From JARIHD01 sp963815935 (GTDB lineage Bacteria; Patescibacteriota; Saccharimonadia; Saccharimonadales; UBA4665), in contig CAWFIL010000004.1 in assembly GCA_963815935.1 (NCBI GenBank), forward strand, positions 62,001-126,000: a stretch of DNA of 64,000 bases, in the 5' to 3' direction. The translations under genes were made by a program, and so were the position numbers. Positions within the stretch are counted from its first letter, which is position 1. Each line of letters opens with the position of its first letter. The notes below the pieces were generated by a model. It was not told where the DNA came from, ran no database searches, and saw nothing but the letters and a program-made list of their open reading frames with translations. Positions 26,043 to 34,400 of this stretch are shown one piece after another.

Positions 26043-26071
26043 ATGATACGCCAAACGAGCACACCCTACAA
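26043..26071 (-). promoter_or_regulatory. Promoter of the arsR-like operon
   Basis: TTGTAG (26066-26071), 17-bp spacer, TATCAT (26043-26048), then five bases to the ATG. Predicted leaderless. Confidence 0.6.
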
Positions 26072-26090
26072 GCTGGATATACAGCCGGTA

Positions 26091-26579
26091 CTAATCCTCC
26101 ACGATCTTTTCTATTCGAGGCTGCGCTAAGGTTACATAATCCTCCGTTTTAAGCGCTATTGAACGGTCTAGGCGCGCAGCATTAAAGTAGAGTGTATCAT
26201 TCTCCAAAAGAGTGGGGTCAACGATTAACTCAAGCTCTGAGCCAAACGGAAAAGGCAATATTGTTCCCGAGACACTTCCTGCTAACCGTTCAGCGATATC
26301 ATTAGATGCAAACGATATATAGGTACCGCCATACAGCTCTTTGATAGCACCAAGGTTAACACGTCTATCACCGGGGACAACCGCCAGCACAAATTTTTTC
26401 TGCTTCTTGCCGATTTTTACCATGATGATAATGCACTTTGCAGCCTCGGAGAGTTTATGACCGCGCATTTGACTTACAAGTTCAGTTCGCCCCTCTGGTT
26501 CATGGTCTATAAGTTTATAGGTTGCATGATGTTCATCTAAGATATTAGTAAGTCTTGTATAGCTGTCTTGGTCTACCAT
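26091..26579 (-). CDS. YbaK/ProX-type aminoacyl-tRNA deacylase domain protein
   Basis: 162 residues. Family pattern: TYKLIDHEPEG near the N-terminus, KCIIIMVK with the conserved Lys, FVLAVVPGDRRVNL, then a Gly-rich loop SGTILPFPFG, and YFNAARLDRSIALK. Members hydrolyse mischarged tRNA (for example Cys- or Ala-tRNA(Pro)) or act as free-standing editing domains. A G-rich ribosome site lies seven bases before the ATG. It stands alone, downstream of an inverted repeat at 26614-26637. Confidence 0.85.
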   Translation of the reverse strand: MVDQDSYTRLTNILDEHHATYKLIDHEPEGRTELVSQMRGHKLSEAAKCIIIMVKIGKKQKKFVLAVVPGDRRVNLGAIKELYGGTYISFASNDIAERLAGSVSGTILPFPFGSELELIVDPTLLENDTLYFNAARLDRSIALKTEDYVTLAQPRIEKIVED

Positions 26580-26683
26580 CGTATTACCCCCCTATTTACA
26601 GATTAACTTAACGTTGATCTTCATTTATGGATCAACTATAGCACGGAAAATTGGCGGGGAAATATGCGCCTATCTCTTATCGG

Positions 26684-27124
26684 TCACCGAGACTTAGTGA
26701 GCGTATTGATGTCTCCATTGAGAATTACTGGCTGCATTGCTTTGAGCTCATCGCTATAGATCATACTGGGAATCTCATGGAGCAAGAAGATAGTTCTATT
26801 TAACACATGCGCAAAACCCATTTCCAGGAAGCTATTGCCACCGATGTAGTTTTCTATCCCTTTCTTACTGTAGTTGGCGACCAAGATTGCATCAGCATCT
26901 TGGATTACAGACCAGTACTCTCTTATAGAGTCAAATTTGATGGCACGGTCAGAGAAAGTGCCTTGCTCTTTTTCATTCTTGATCTGTTCGACAGTGGCTT
27001 CACCGTTCAGTATTCGGCGCGATGTCAGAGGTATTTCAACCTCGTAACCTTTAACGGTCAACTCATCTGCCAGTTTTTTAATCTCGTTTGTAAAATCGAG
27101 GCTTCCGCATATAGCAATCTTCAT
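26684..27124 (-). CDS. Nucleoside 2-deoxyribosyltransferase-like protein
   Basis: 146 residues from the ATG at 27122-27124; the in-frame start 20 codons earlier is unlikely. It begins MKIAICGSL, has VIQDADAILVANY and GGNSFLEMGFAHVLNRTIFLL, the pattern of a Rossmann-like nucleoside 2-deoxyribosyltransferase or related phosphohydrolase fold, where the Glu in SFLEMGFA would be catalytic. Activity is inferred. A TATACT box lies seven bases before the ATG. Confidence 0.72.
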   Translation of the reverse strand: MKIAICGSLDFTNEIKKLADELTVKGYEVEIPLTSRRILNGEATVEQIKNEKEQGTFSDRAIKFDSIREYWSVIQDADAILVANYSKKGIENYIGGNSFLEMGFAHVLNRTIFLLHEIPSMIYSDELKAMQPVILNGDINTLTKSR

Positions 27125-27186
27125 TCTGATAAGTATAGCCCGGCCGGCTTTAACACGAAAGGGCTTGAGCTCTCTTGGCACCAAAC

Positions 27187-27213
27187 AAAAACCACGACCT
27201 ATGCCGTGGTTTG
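27187..27213. other. Hairpin AAACCACG/CGTGGTTT
   Basis: Eight-base-pair stem with an eight-base loop, followed on the minus strand by TTGTTT. It could be a weak minus-strand terminator in the gap between the gene ending at 27124 and the one starting at 27406. Confidence 0.35.
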
Positions 27214-27218
27214 GTTGA

Positions 27219-27349
27219 TGTACGAAAAGCTGATTGCGCTTGGCTTCACAAACTGTGACAGGGAAATATCAATTGTCGAGCCCGTAACTGAGGAGAGCGA
27301 TTACTACAGCAAGGCTAGACCGCCTCAGGAGCTGGACAATCTTTTGTAA
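27219..27349 (+). CDS. Possible very small ORF or gene remnant
   Basis: 43 codons from an ATG (MYEKLIALGF) to a stop, acidic with protein-like composition (EISIVEPVTEESDYY). There is no ribosome site, and it sits in a 280-bp gap just before a small membrane-protein gene. I cannot decide between a real small gene, the tail of a lost gene and chance. Confidence 0.22.
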
Positions 27350-27405
27350 TAGGTCCATGGGTGCTCCCATAGACATTCGAGGCAACAACCGACATAATAT
27401 TGCTG

Positions 27406-27714
27406 ATGAAACAGCACCAACTCCGAGCCTCCCTTACCTTTGTTACTGGCATTTCTGCAATCGCATTCTACGGCTGGTACATCTACTTGCACATTGCCCG
27501 ACAAGGAACAGATACACCTCGTGGCGTATCTGTAGTAGGCATAATCATGGTTATGCTTGCGGTTGCGACACTTGCAGCTGCTTTGCTCGCTCCGACCGAG
27601 AAGAAGTCCAAACAATCTATACTGCCGTACGTCGTCAGCGAGCTAGCTCTTTTGCCTCTGGCAATTACGGCTATCTATGTCGTTATTAGGGCTATACCCT
27701 TTTTTGTTGGCTAG
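27406..27714 (+). CDS. Small membrane protein
   Basis: 102 residues from the ATG at 27406. Three hydrophobic segments (about 10-30, 42-63, 78-98) are separated by a short periplasmic-type loop (RQGTDTPRG) and a basic loop (TEKKSKQ). No known motif. A TAATAT box lies five bases before the ATG and no ribosome site is present. Its stop codon overlaps the stop of the minus-strand remnant at 27711. Confidence 0.65.
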   Translation: MKQHQLRASLTFVTGISAIAFYGWYIYLHIARQGTDTPRGVSVVGIIMVMLAVATLAAALLAPTEKKSKQSILPYVVSELALLPLAITAIYVVIRAIPFFVG

Positions 27715-27863
27715 CGCTTGATGTAGGTTTTTACGGCCTTCATCATTGCATCTTGGCCAGGAGCGGTTGGGTGGCCGTCATACACTGTTGGCGTTTTGCC
27801 AATAGGGTTAACCCACGAGTGGAACCGCCGAAATATCAAAAATCCCAGGGGTGAATGAGTTTT
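27711..27863 (-). pseudogene. C-terminal remnant of an SGNH/GDSL-type hydrolase
   Basis: An open frame of 50 codons plus stop without a start codon. Its last 35 residues include HSWVNPIGK and YDGHPTAPGQDAM. DG-HPTxxG is the block that holds the catalytic Asp and His of SGNH hydrolases. The expected N-terminal Ser block is missing, and the frame is closed by a stop upstream (27864-27866), inside the terminator of tRNA-Leu. It looks like the tail of a gene removed by deletion or insertion. Confidence 0.5.
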
Positions 27864-27886
27864 TTAAGCTCGCAGATCCTGGGATT
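27836..27886 (-). terminator. Terminator-like hairpin after tRNA-Leu(GAG)
   Basis: AATCCCAGG (27841-27849) pairs with CCTGGGATT (27878-27886) around a loop that has its own GAG/CTC hairpin. On the minus strand the stem is followed by a T-run of five. Confidence 0.6.
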
Positions 27887-27893
27887 GTTGATT

Positions 27894-27978
27894 TGGTGCG
27901 GACGAGAGGACTTGAACCTCCACGAGTTACCTCACTACCACCTCAAAGTAGCGCGTCTACCAATTCCGCCACGTCCGC
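27894..27978 (-). tRNA. tRNA-Leu (anticodon GAG)
   Basis: 85 nt class II tRNA: acceptor GCGGACG/CGTCCGC, anticodon stem CTACT/GGTAG with loop TTGAGGT giving GAG, long variable arm, T-loop TTCAAGT, and encoded CCA. Confidence 0.95.
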
Positions 27979-28034
27979 GTGATAACTATGCTATCTTACG
28001 ACGTTTAGTCATTTTTTTCAAGAGGTCGTAAGCA

Positions 28035-29672
28035 TTATGAGCGAGGCATGTGATTGTACAGATGATCAAGTGTATAGCCGGAACGCAGCAACGGCTTGAT
28101 ATCGTCTAGTGTGACGTTCACCTTTACGCCAGGATTAAGCGTACCATAGGGGTCAAAGATCTGCTTCACCTTCTGGAACAAACCATACATCTCTATGCCA
28201 AACTGCTTTTCGACATATGGGGCACGCAAACGGCCCTCACCGTGCTCCCCAGAGATACTTCCGCCAAGACTAATCACTAGGTTGTAGTACTCATCCATCA
28301 AACGGAATACCTTCTGGCGATCACCAACCTGGCTAAGATCGAGAAATGGCTGCACATGTAAGTGAGCGTCACCTGCATGTCCCCAGACTGCAGCTTGCAG
28401 GTGAGCACGCTCAAAAATAGCATAGAGCCCCTCGATGTACTCACGAAAACGCTCCGGAGGAACGATACCGTCTTCGATGATGGGCAACGCTTTGGCATTA
28501 CCCTCAGAGTGCGCAACAACTGCTGCCGAAGCGTGGCGAATCTTCCATAATTTTTCTTGCTCCAATGGGTCGGTCTCAACCTGCGAAGTCGCACCTAGCT
28601 TGTCTAGCATCCGTTGTGTCTTTTTGATGAGGCGTTTTTGCATGCGGTCACTGGCGGTATCGAACTCAATAAGCATGGCTACACGCGGGAACGGCTTAGC
28701 GATTACATCTTTCAGCTGGTTAGGATTGAGTTTGTCGACAATATTCAGGAGCTGGTCATCGACCATTTCAATAGCGCTTGGCATGTCAGGAAGATCGCGC
28801 AGTTCCATAACGGCCGTCTGGGCCTTTTCGAGGCTATCAAAGTAGGCAGCAATCAGAACATTGCTGGGCATATACACTTCGGTTTCGAGGGTAATTTCGG
28901 TGACCAGGCCCAGGGTACCTTGCGACCCCACAATGAGCGGTGTTAGATCGAAGGACCCGTCTTTACGCTTAATATCACTCAAGAAGTAGCCCGCAGAGTT
29001 TTTGGTGACACCCGATATTGATTTGGCGATAGTTGCAGCGTTTTCTTCAATAAGAGCGTCGATCGCCCGGTAGATCTCGCCCTCAAAGGTAGCCAAACCA
29101 AGTTTCTTGCCCAGGTCGCGCTTACTAAGACGGCTCGTCTCAATAACCTCACCATTCGCCAACACAACGCGCAGGCTACGTACATAGTCGCGGGTATCGC
29201 CATACTTGATCGACTTCTCGCCGCTACTGTTATTGGCGACCGCCCCACCGATAGTTGAATACTCCATAGATGCAGGATACGGCGGCAGAAACCTATCGTG
29301 TGTGTTAAGGGCTTGTTGGAGTTTACCGTAATTAATACCCGGTTCTACCGTCACGACGCCACTTTTGTTGTCTAACTCAAGGATACGGTGCATGTGCGCC
29401 GGAAAAGTCAGCATAATGCCGCTGCCGAGCGCTGCGCCAGCTAGGTCGGTCCCCGAACCACGAGCCGTAATAGGGATTACACGGCCACGCTCTGCAAGCT
29501 GCCAGGTAAAACGGGCCGTCTTGCGCACATCGTTCTCGTTGCGAGGATATACCACCAGGGCGGGCGTTAGCGATAAGACGCTGGCATCAGTTGCAAAGAA
29601 GCGACGCGCATCAGGCGAGGTCATCACCTCACCCATTAAGTGTTCTTGTAAATAATGCGCGACCTTACTCAT
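28035..29672 (-). CDS. FAD-linked oxidase (GlcD/D-lactate dehydrogenase type)
   Basis: 545 residues from the ATG at 29670-29672. The N-terminal FAD-binding PCMH domain has VYPRNENDVRKTARF, ITARGSGTDLAGAAL and STIGGAVANNSSGEKSIKYG. The C-terminal FAD-linked oxidase domain has WGHAGDAHLHVQPF and GSISGEHGEGRLR, whose His and Glu residues contact substrate. The family oxidises D-lactate or glycolate to the 2-oxo acid. There is no iron-sulphur partner gene nearby. Confidence 0.9.
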   Translation of the reverse strand: MSKVAHYLQEHLMGEVMTSPDARRFFATDASVLSLTPALVVYPRNENDVRKTARFTWQLAERGRVIPITARGSGTDLAGAALGSGIMLTFPAHMHRILELDNKSGVVTVEPGINYGKLQQALNTHDRFLPPYPASMEYSTIGGAVANNSSGEKSIKYGDTRDYVRSLRVVLANGEVIETSRLSKRDLGKKLGLATFEGEIYRAIDALIEENAATIAKSISGVTKNSAGYFLSDIKRKDGSFDLTPLIVGSQGTLGLVTEITLETEVYMPSNVLIAAYFDSLEKAQTAVMELRDLPDMPSAIEMVDDQLLNIVDKLNPNQLKDVIAKPFPRVAMLIEFDTASDRMQKRLIKKTQRMLDKLGATSQVETDPLEQEKLWKIRHASAAVVAHSEGNAKALPIIEDGIVPPERFREYIEGLYAIFERAHLQAAVWGHAGDAHLHVQPFLDLSQVGDRQKVFRLMDEYYNLVISLGGSISGEHGEGRLRAPYVEKQFGIEMYGLFQKVKQIFDPYGTLNPGVKVNVTLDDIKPLLRSGYTLDHLYNHMPRS

Positions 29673-29763
29673 TATCGTCTTCAACCCTCTGTTTCATGAT
29701 TTAGCTCTAGCAGTATGATAGCACACTATGGACCCTCTGCACCGGGCCATGAGTAGGCTACGA

Positions 29764-30429
29764 CTATTCTACTTTGATGGTAATTTCTTTGGCTTTATTG
29801 TTGATCTTCTTGAAAGCCGCTTCGGACACAGGATCACCAGTATTGGCACAATAGGTACGTACATATGCGCGGGAGTTGCCTGGCAAAAGAGTGATGCTAT
29901 AAGAAGCAAGATAATTTACGCCATCCCGGCTGTATATAAAGTTATAGGTCGGTATCGAGTAATGCTGGCCGCTGGCCGCTTTGAGCACAAGGTCATTGCC
30001 AGTCGTTGGCGTGCCGCCAACCGCGCCGAAGTCAGCAGAGGCACCAAGATGGTTTGAGGCAATATTTTGTGGTGTCGTGCCGGGCAGATCAGCCGAACTT
30101 ACCACACCGTACTGAAGGTTACAGGCATTGTCTTGGGTAGTATAGTCACCCACCGAGGCCACAAAACCAGTTTGTTGGTTGTAACTGCTCATGTTAGGTG
30201 GCGCCACGAATGAAAAGTTTCCAGCTAGTCGCAGCGGCATAACTTGGCCAGTCGACTGGCTGCCAGTTTTTTTGTTGCTTGTTGTGTTGTTATTCGACGA
30301 ACGGCCACTCCACAAAAAATAGCCAATGGCTCCGAGTATGATAACAATAAGACCAACAATAACGAGAGTACGTCTGCCCCGGCTTGGGCCACTACTGTTA
30401 GACGAGTAATACACTTGGTTTGGGTTCAT
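29764..30429 (-). CDS. Single-pass surface protein (family shared with 21803)
   Basis: 221 residues: a short polar N-terminus, basic GRR, one membrane helix at about 20-40, a Ser/Asn/Thr linker and a 150-residue domain. Ordered motifs match the 21803 protein: ACNLQYG, LPGTT, LKAASG, HYSIPTYNF, SRAYVRTYC. The two Cys are conserved between the paralogues. It lacks the long Pro/Gln-rich N-terminus of the other copy. Function unknown. Confidence 0.8.
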   Translation of the reverse strand: MNPNQVYYSSNSSGPSRGRRTLVIVGLIVIILGAIGYFLWSGRSSNNNTTSNKKTGSQSTGQVMPLRLAGNFSFVAPPNMSSYNQQTGFVASVGDYTTQDNACNLQYGVVSSADLPGTTPQNIASNHLGASADFGAVGGTPTTGNDLVLKAASGQHYSIPTYNFIYSRDGVNYLASYSITLLPGNSRAYVRTYCANTGDPVSEAAFKKINNKAKEITIKVE

Positions 30430-30500
30430 ATTGCTCCTTTGGAGGATGTATATACACTAGTATACCACCCAGCAGCGTAAGGGCGACAATCAGCCGTAAC

Positions 30501-30911
30501 CTAGGCTTTCGTCCTGACCACAATCGCCCCATAAGCGAGTACAGCGGCCATAAACCCGGCGGACATGGCATACGACCACCAGCTACTCTCAGCAGTCATA
30601 GTCAGTACGCCTGTCGCAAAGGTAATTAGCACATCCAGTAAACCCACGAGTGCCAATCTATATTGGCTGGAACGGCCCTTAGCAGCAAAACGCACAGCTA
30701 ATACGGCGCCGGCCACCAGACCAAGGCCAATCAGACCATGCAAGCCCATGAATATGGTAGTTGCTGTTTTAGCGGCGCCACCAGTCTCAGATGGTAGGCC
30801 AATGAGATTTACTGCCATACCTAGCAGGAACATTGCCGTTAACATATATATTTGATGCAGCGACTGCTCGCGCAGCTTACCTTCTGCTGCTTGGTTTACG
30901 GTCATACTCAC
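30501..30911 (-). CDS. Four-helix membrane protein
   Basis: 136 residues with four hydrophobic segments, short loops, and a polar N-terminus (MSMTVNQAAEGKLREQS). No catalytic motif; family not recognised. Its ribosome site lies in a run of eight G preceded by seven A, five bases before the ATG. Confidence 0.75.
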   Translation of the reverse strand: MSMTVNQAAEGKLREQSLHQIYMLTAMFLLGMAVNLIGLPSETGGAAKTATTIFMGLHGLIGLGLVAGAVLAVRFAAKGRSSQYRLALVGLLDVLITFATGVLTMTAESSWWSYAMSAGFMAAVLAYGAIVVRTKA

Positions 30912-30989
30912 CCCCCCCTTTTTTTAAGTATCCAGATTTATTGTAATGTATATGGGCAACGCTTACGTTTTTATAGTAAACTTTAGGAG

Positions 30990-33878
30990 ATGAGCAGGCT
31001 ACCTACTCCGGGTTCTGATTCGGGTTCTTGGGGAACAATCCTCAACGATTTTTTAAACGTGGAGCATAACACCGACGGAACGCTTAAGGCCTCCGGCAGC
31101 CTTGCCAGCAAAGCAGACGATGCCGCCGTATTACATAAAACGGGTGCCGAAACTGTTACCGGAGCAAAAGACTTTACGGGGTCGATTACGATCAATGGGG
31201 CAAGCGTAGCGGTTAACTCCAGCCTCACTGCCAAGCTCGATAAATCCACTCTGACCACCAAGGGGGATCTGTTCGTTGCGACAGGCGCAGGGGCTATTAC
31301 GCGTTTGGGTGTGGGGACAGACGGCCAAGTACTACAGGCCGACAGTGCTCAAACATCAGGGGTCGGCTGGACCGCTGCGACCGATACAATACATGTTACC
31401 GGGCTTGCTGCCGATGGAGTCACCGACGATGGGCCGACCATACAGACCGTCCTAGATAGCTTGGGAGTTAGCGGCAATCATTCTTTCGAGGTAATCGTAG
31501 AATCTCCGCCGACGGGGAACATATACATAAATAGCACCGTACAAATCGAGAGTGACAACGTCACGCTACGCTTTGGGTCACCTCTACTCTACGGCCCACT
31601 CGGCCGCATTCGCATCCAAGGCGAATTAGCCGAGACCCCGACGAGCGGCAAGCCTACGCTTTCAGTTGCCGCATCTGCCGGAGATATCACGATTACGCTT
31701 AATAACACGGCACCTTTTACGACCGGTAGTTATATAGTCATTCGGGGTGCTCGTGACGCAAGCGGCAACCCTCTAGACAATCAAAAGGAATATCATACCG
31801 TCACCTCCCTCACAGGTACGACCCTTACCCTCAACGAGCCGCTCGAAAATGCCTATGCGGTGTTTAATGCCAACACCGACGCCCCTCCAAGCTTTGGGCA
31901 CGCAACCGAAATAACGAGAGCCATAAGTTCGAGCATCACTGGGGCAGCAAGCCGGGGCGACCGTACCGTTAGCGTTAGTGACACAAGCATCTTCGCAGCA
32001 GGAGACTATGTCCAAGTAATTGATGATTCACATACTATCGATCCAACCGGCGCCGACGAAACTACAAATTACAAACACCACGAGATCGCCGAAATTAAGC
32101 AAATTGTCTCCAGCACACAGTTAAGGGTCTCACATGCGCTTTATCACACGTACGATCTTGCTAAAAACGCTCGTATTGCCAAAATGAACCCAGTGAAACA
32201 TTCCAGCATCCGGGATGCCAGTGTCACATGGTCAGCAATGTCAACCGTCAGCAACGCCTTCGAGATTCGCAGTAGCGTGCAGTGTCAGCTATCCAACTGT
32301 TTTGTGGCGGGCGATGGAGCGAAAACCAAATCATGGCGCAACCATGCCTTCAGGCTAACAGATAGCTTTTTGTGCGAGACAGTCAACTGCTACGCCACCG
32401 ATCCGGCAAATACTGACTCGGGCAAAGGATACGGAGCAACCCTATACGGTGCGACTGAGTGCATTGTCCGTGGGTGCCGGTTCTCGTCCGCTCGTCACTC
32501 CGTGCTGTTCTTTACAGGCGCAGCGGGCAATATAGTGACTGATTGCGCCTCGGAGGACGTTTGCATCTCAGATTACGACTTGCACGGCGCTGAGTGCGTT
32601 GACAATCTTATCACCGGCTGTACGGCCATTGGCGGCGATAGTGCCGCGACCGATGGCTCGACTCTTAAATCTGCTTGCAAGATCGGCAACACCTCGCATA
32701 CCGACGGTGATCATCATAATGTCTTCAGCAATATGCTAATCATCAACTATCAGGGTGCCGCATTTGAGGTGGTACCGCAGAGTAATGACAATACATTCCG
32801 CGACAGCAGGGTTAATGGGGCCTGGACGGGCATCAAGCTGGTTAGTAATTCGGGCAATACCGCGCTGACAACAACGAATACGTTTATAGAGAATGTAGAC
32901 TTCGCCGATATTAGCGTCGGCCTAACCAACATAAGCGGAGGAACGAACAGTACCGTACAGGGGCTATCTGTCGAAAATTGCCGCTTTATCCGTGCAACGA
33001 CCGGCCTAGCTCCGTCCAATGCCAGCAAGGTGCGCATCCGTCGCAATTCATTTTACGATCCAGCCCTTTCGGCAGGGGCTTACGCCATAAACTCCAATAC
33101 TGTTGCCTCATTCTCGGCCAAGCACAACGACATAAGCGGCTGTGCACGTGGTATCAAACTCACCGCCTGCCCAAGCGCACGCATATACGGCAACATCATG
33201 CATGACTTGTCGGAAACCACTGTATTTGAGGACGCCGGCGGCAACACTAACGCACTGTTTGCTCGCAACGAAGTGTACGGCTTTACGCCAATTACTAGCA
33301 CAACTGGCAGTGGCCCTAGCACGGGGATCCTTATCAACTTAGAGAATCTTTACCAAGTCGATACACCGTTGCGGCATGCCTACGTGGAGTGGAACTACGA
33401 TCCGGTCATAGGTGGATCGGGGACGGCAGCCACGACCAACACTATTTTCCTCATGAAGATTAGCGCCCAAACGGGCGGCACTGTCTCTAATGTCGTGATG
33501 ACCATTACGAGTGCTGCCGGTGTCAGCCTTACATCTGGACAAAACTTTGTCGCCTTGTACGACTCGACGGGTGTGCAGATCGGCGTTTCAGCCGATCAGT
33601 CTTCGGCATGGACAAGTTCGGGGCTCAAATCTATGGCACTCGGAAGCCCTGTGACCATTCGTGGTGGCAGCAACTATTACGTTGCCCTCCTCTCCAATGG
33701 TTCAACCACACCCTCGTTTATGCGTAGCGGTACAAATCTAACCGCACCAAACGCCAACCAATCCAATACCCTCCAGCGCTTCTCCACTAACGGCACGGGC
33801 ACATCCTTGCCTGGCAGCATCACGTTGTCGAACAACACAAGTACGGGAGCCGCGACTTACTGGGTGGCCTTGTCGTAG
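30990..33878 (+). CDS. Large beta-helix (pectate-lyase-like) surface or spike protein
   Basis: 962 residues. It begins with RLPTPGSDSGSWGTILNDFL, a module typical of phage-tail-like and CPR proteins. A Ser/Thr/Ala/Gly-rich stretch follows (AETVTGAKDFTGS, GDLFVATGAGAITRLG). From about residue 130 there is a right-handed parallel beta-helix start (AADGVTDDGPTIQTVLDSLG) and many NxI/NxF rungs up to about 770. The C-terminal 180 residues form a separate beta domain (NYYVALLSNGS). No signal peptide or anchor is visible. A TATAGT box (30973-30978) precedes it. Role: probably carbohydrate binding or cleavage at the surface; this is inference. Confidence 0.8.
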   Translation: MSRLPTPGSDSGSWGTILNDFLNVEHNTDGTLKASGSLASKADDAAVLHKTGAETVTGAKDFTGSITINGASVAVNSSLTAKLDKSTLTTKGDLFVATGAGAITRLGVGTDGQVLQADSAQTSGVGWTAATDTIHVTGLAADGVTDDGPTIQTVLDSLGVSGNHSFEVIVESPPTGNIYINSTVQIESDNVTLRFGSPLLYGPLGRIRIQGELAETPTSGKPTLSVAASAGDITITLNNTAPFTTGSYIVIRGARDASGNPLDNQKEYHTVTSLTGTTLTLNEPLENAYAVFNANTDAPPSFGHATEITRAISSSITGAASRGDRTVSVSDTSIFAAGDYVQVIDDSHTIDPTGADETTNYKHHEIAEIKQIVSSTQLRVSHALYHTYDLAKNARIAKMNPVKHSSIRDASVTWSAMSTVSNAFEIRSSVQCQLSNCFVAGDGAKTKSWRNHAFRLTDSFLCETVNCYATDPANTDSGKGYGATLYGATECIVRGCRFSSARHSVLFFTGAAGNIVTDCASEDVCISDYDLHGAECVDNLITGCTAIGGDSAATDGSTLKSACKIGNTSHTDGDHHNVFSNMLIINYQGAAFEVVPQSNDNTFRDSRVNGAWTGIKLVSNSGNTALTTTNTFIENVDFADISVGLTNISGGTNSTVQGLSVENCRFIRATTGLAPSNASKVRIRRNSFYDPALSAGAYAINSNTVASFSAKHNDISGCARGIKLTACPSARIYGNIMHDLSETTVFEDAGGNTNALFARNEVYGFTPITSTTGSGPSTGILINLENLYQVDTPLRHAYVEWNYDPVIGGSGTAATTNTIFLMKISAQTGGTVSNVVMTITSAAGVSLTSGQNFVALYDSTGVQIGVSADQSSAWTSSGLKSMALGSPVTIRGGSNYYVALLSNGSTTPSFMRSGTNLTAPNANQSNTLQRFSTNGTGTSLPGSITLSNNTSTGAATYWVALS

Positions 33879-33953
33879 TAGCCACTAGGTCATCTTGAAT
33901 ATACAAGAATAGCTTTTCGATATCCTACTCTGCCGCAAGCAGCAGGCGTAGCT

Positions 33954-34211
33954 TCACAGTGACACGCCTAGTTTTTGTGCAATGTCAGTAATAGACACGG
34001 TGGTATCAGATGCAATGCGTTCTCCTTTCTCGATTTCGCGTACAAGTGTTTCCACGGTCGCTTCTCGGTCATAGTCATCGATTTTTGCGATGGCATACGT
34101 GCCGCGATCATTGCGTGTCAGATACACGGGCTTACTGACGTCTACTTGGTGTAGTACTGCGGTGTATGTAGTCCCGTAAACCAGAAATTTGAATTTCTTG
34201 AAATCGTACTT
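33954..34211 (-). pseudogene. Phd/YefM-like antitoxin, start region lost
   Basis: 85 residues readable up to the duplicated tRNA end at 34212. The core (AVLHQVDVSKPVYLTRNDRG, then TYAIAKIDDYDRE) matches Phd/YefM antitoxins, which bind DNA at the N-terminus and neutralise a RelE/Doc-type toxin with the C-terminus. No ATG or GTG starts the domain. The reading frame instead runs back through the tRNA fragment to a TTG. No toxin gene lies next to it. Probably a leftover of an integrated element; a functional orphan is less likely. Confidence 0.6.
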
Positions 34212-34233
34212 TTGGTGCGCGGGAGAGGACTTG
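34212..34233. repeat. Duplicated 3' end of tRNA-Leu(CAG), candidate attachment site copy
   Basis: 22 bases identical to 34379-34400, which is the 3' part of the tRNA-Leu(CAG) gene including T-stem, acceptor arm and CCA. The copies are in direct orientation, 167 bp apart. Confidence 0.75.
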
Positions 34234-34290
34234 TCCCATACTGCTCGTCTTCGCGCAAGCGCTCCAGACTCGGCCAAGCAAGGATTTCTC

Positions 34291-34309
34291 AAACTGCCAC
34301 TGGCAGTTT
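34291..34309. other. Palindromic hairpin inside the scar
   Basis: AAACTGCCA/TGGCAGTTT with a one-base centre, followed by a T on the plus strand; the last T of the arm makes a run of four. It lies between the two tRNA-end copies. Confidence 0.4.
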
Positions 34310-34340
34310 TCGACCCACCGGTTCAAGTATTCTCTGACAT

Positions 34341-34383
34341 ACCAAGAAAAAAGACCAAGCTATACTTGGTCTTTTTTCTTGGT
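34341..34383. terminator. Bidirectional terminator after tRNA-Leu(CAG)
   Basis: A perfect 19-bp inverted repeat (34341-34359 with 34365-34383, five-base loop) starting with ACCAAGAAAAAAGACC. Same design as the terminator at 21613, and its arm includes the CCA end of the tRNA. Confidence 0.88.
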
Positions 34384-34400
34384 GCGCGGGAGAGGACTTG
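34379..34400. repeat. 3' end of tRNA-Leu(CAG), second copy of the 22-bp direct repeat
   Basis: The copy that belongs to the intact tRNA gene; the partner is at 34212-34233. Confidence 0.75.
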
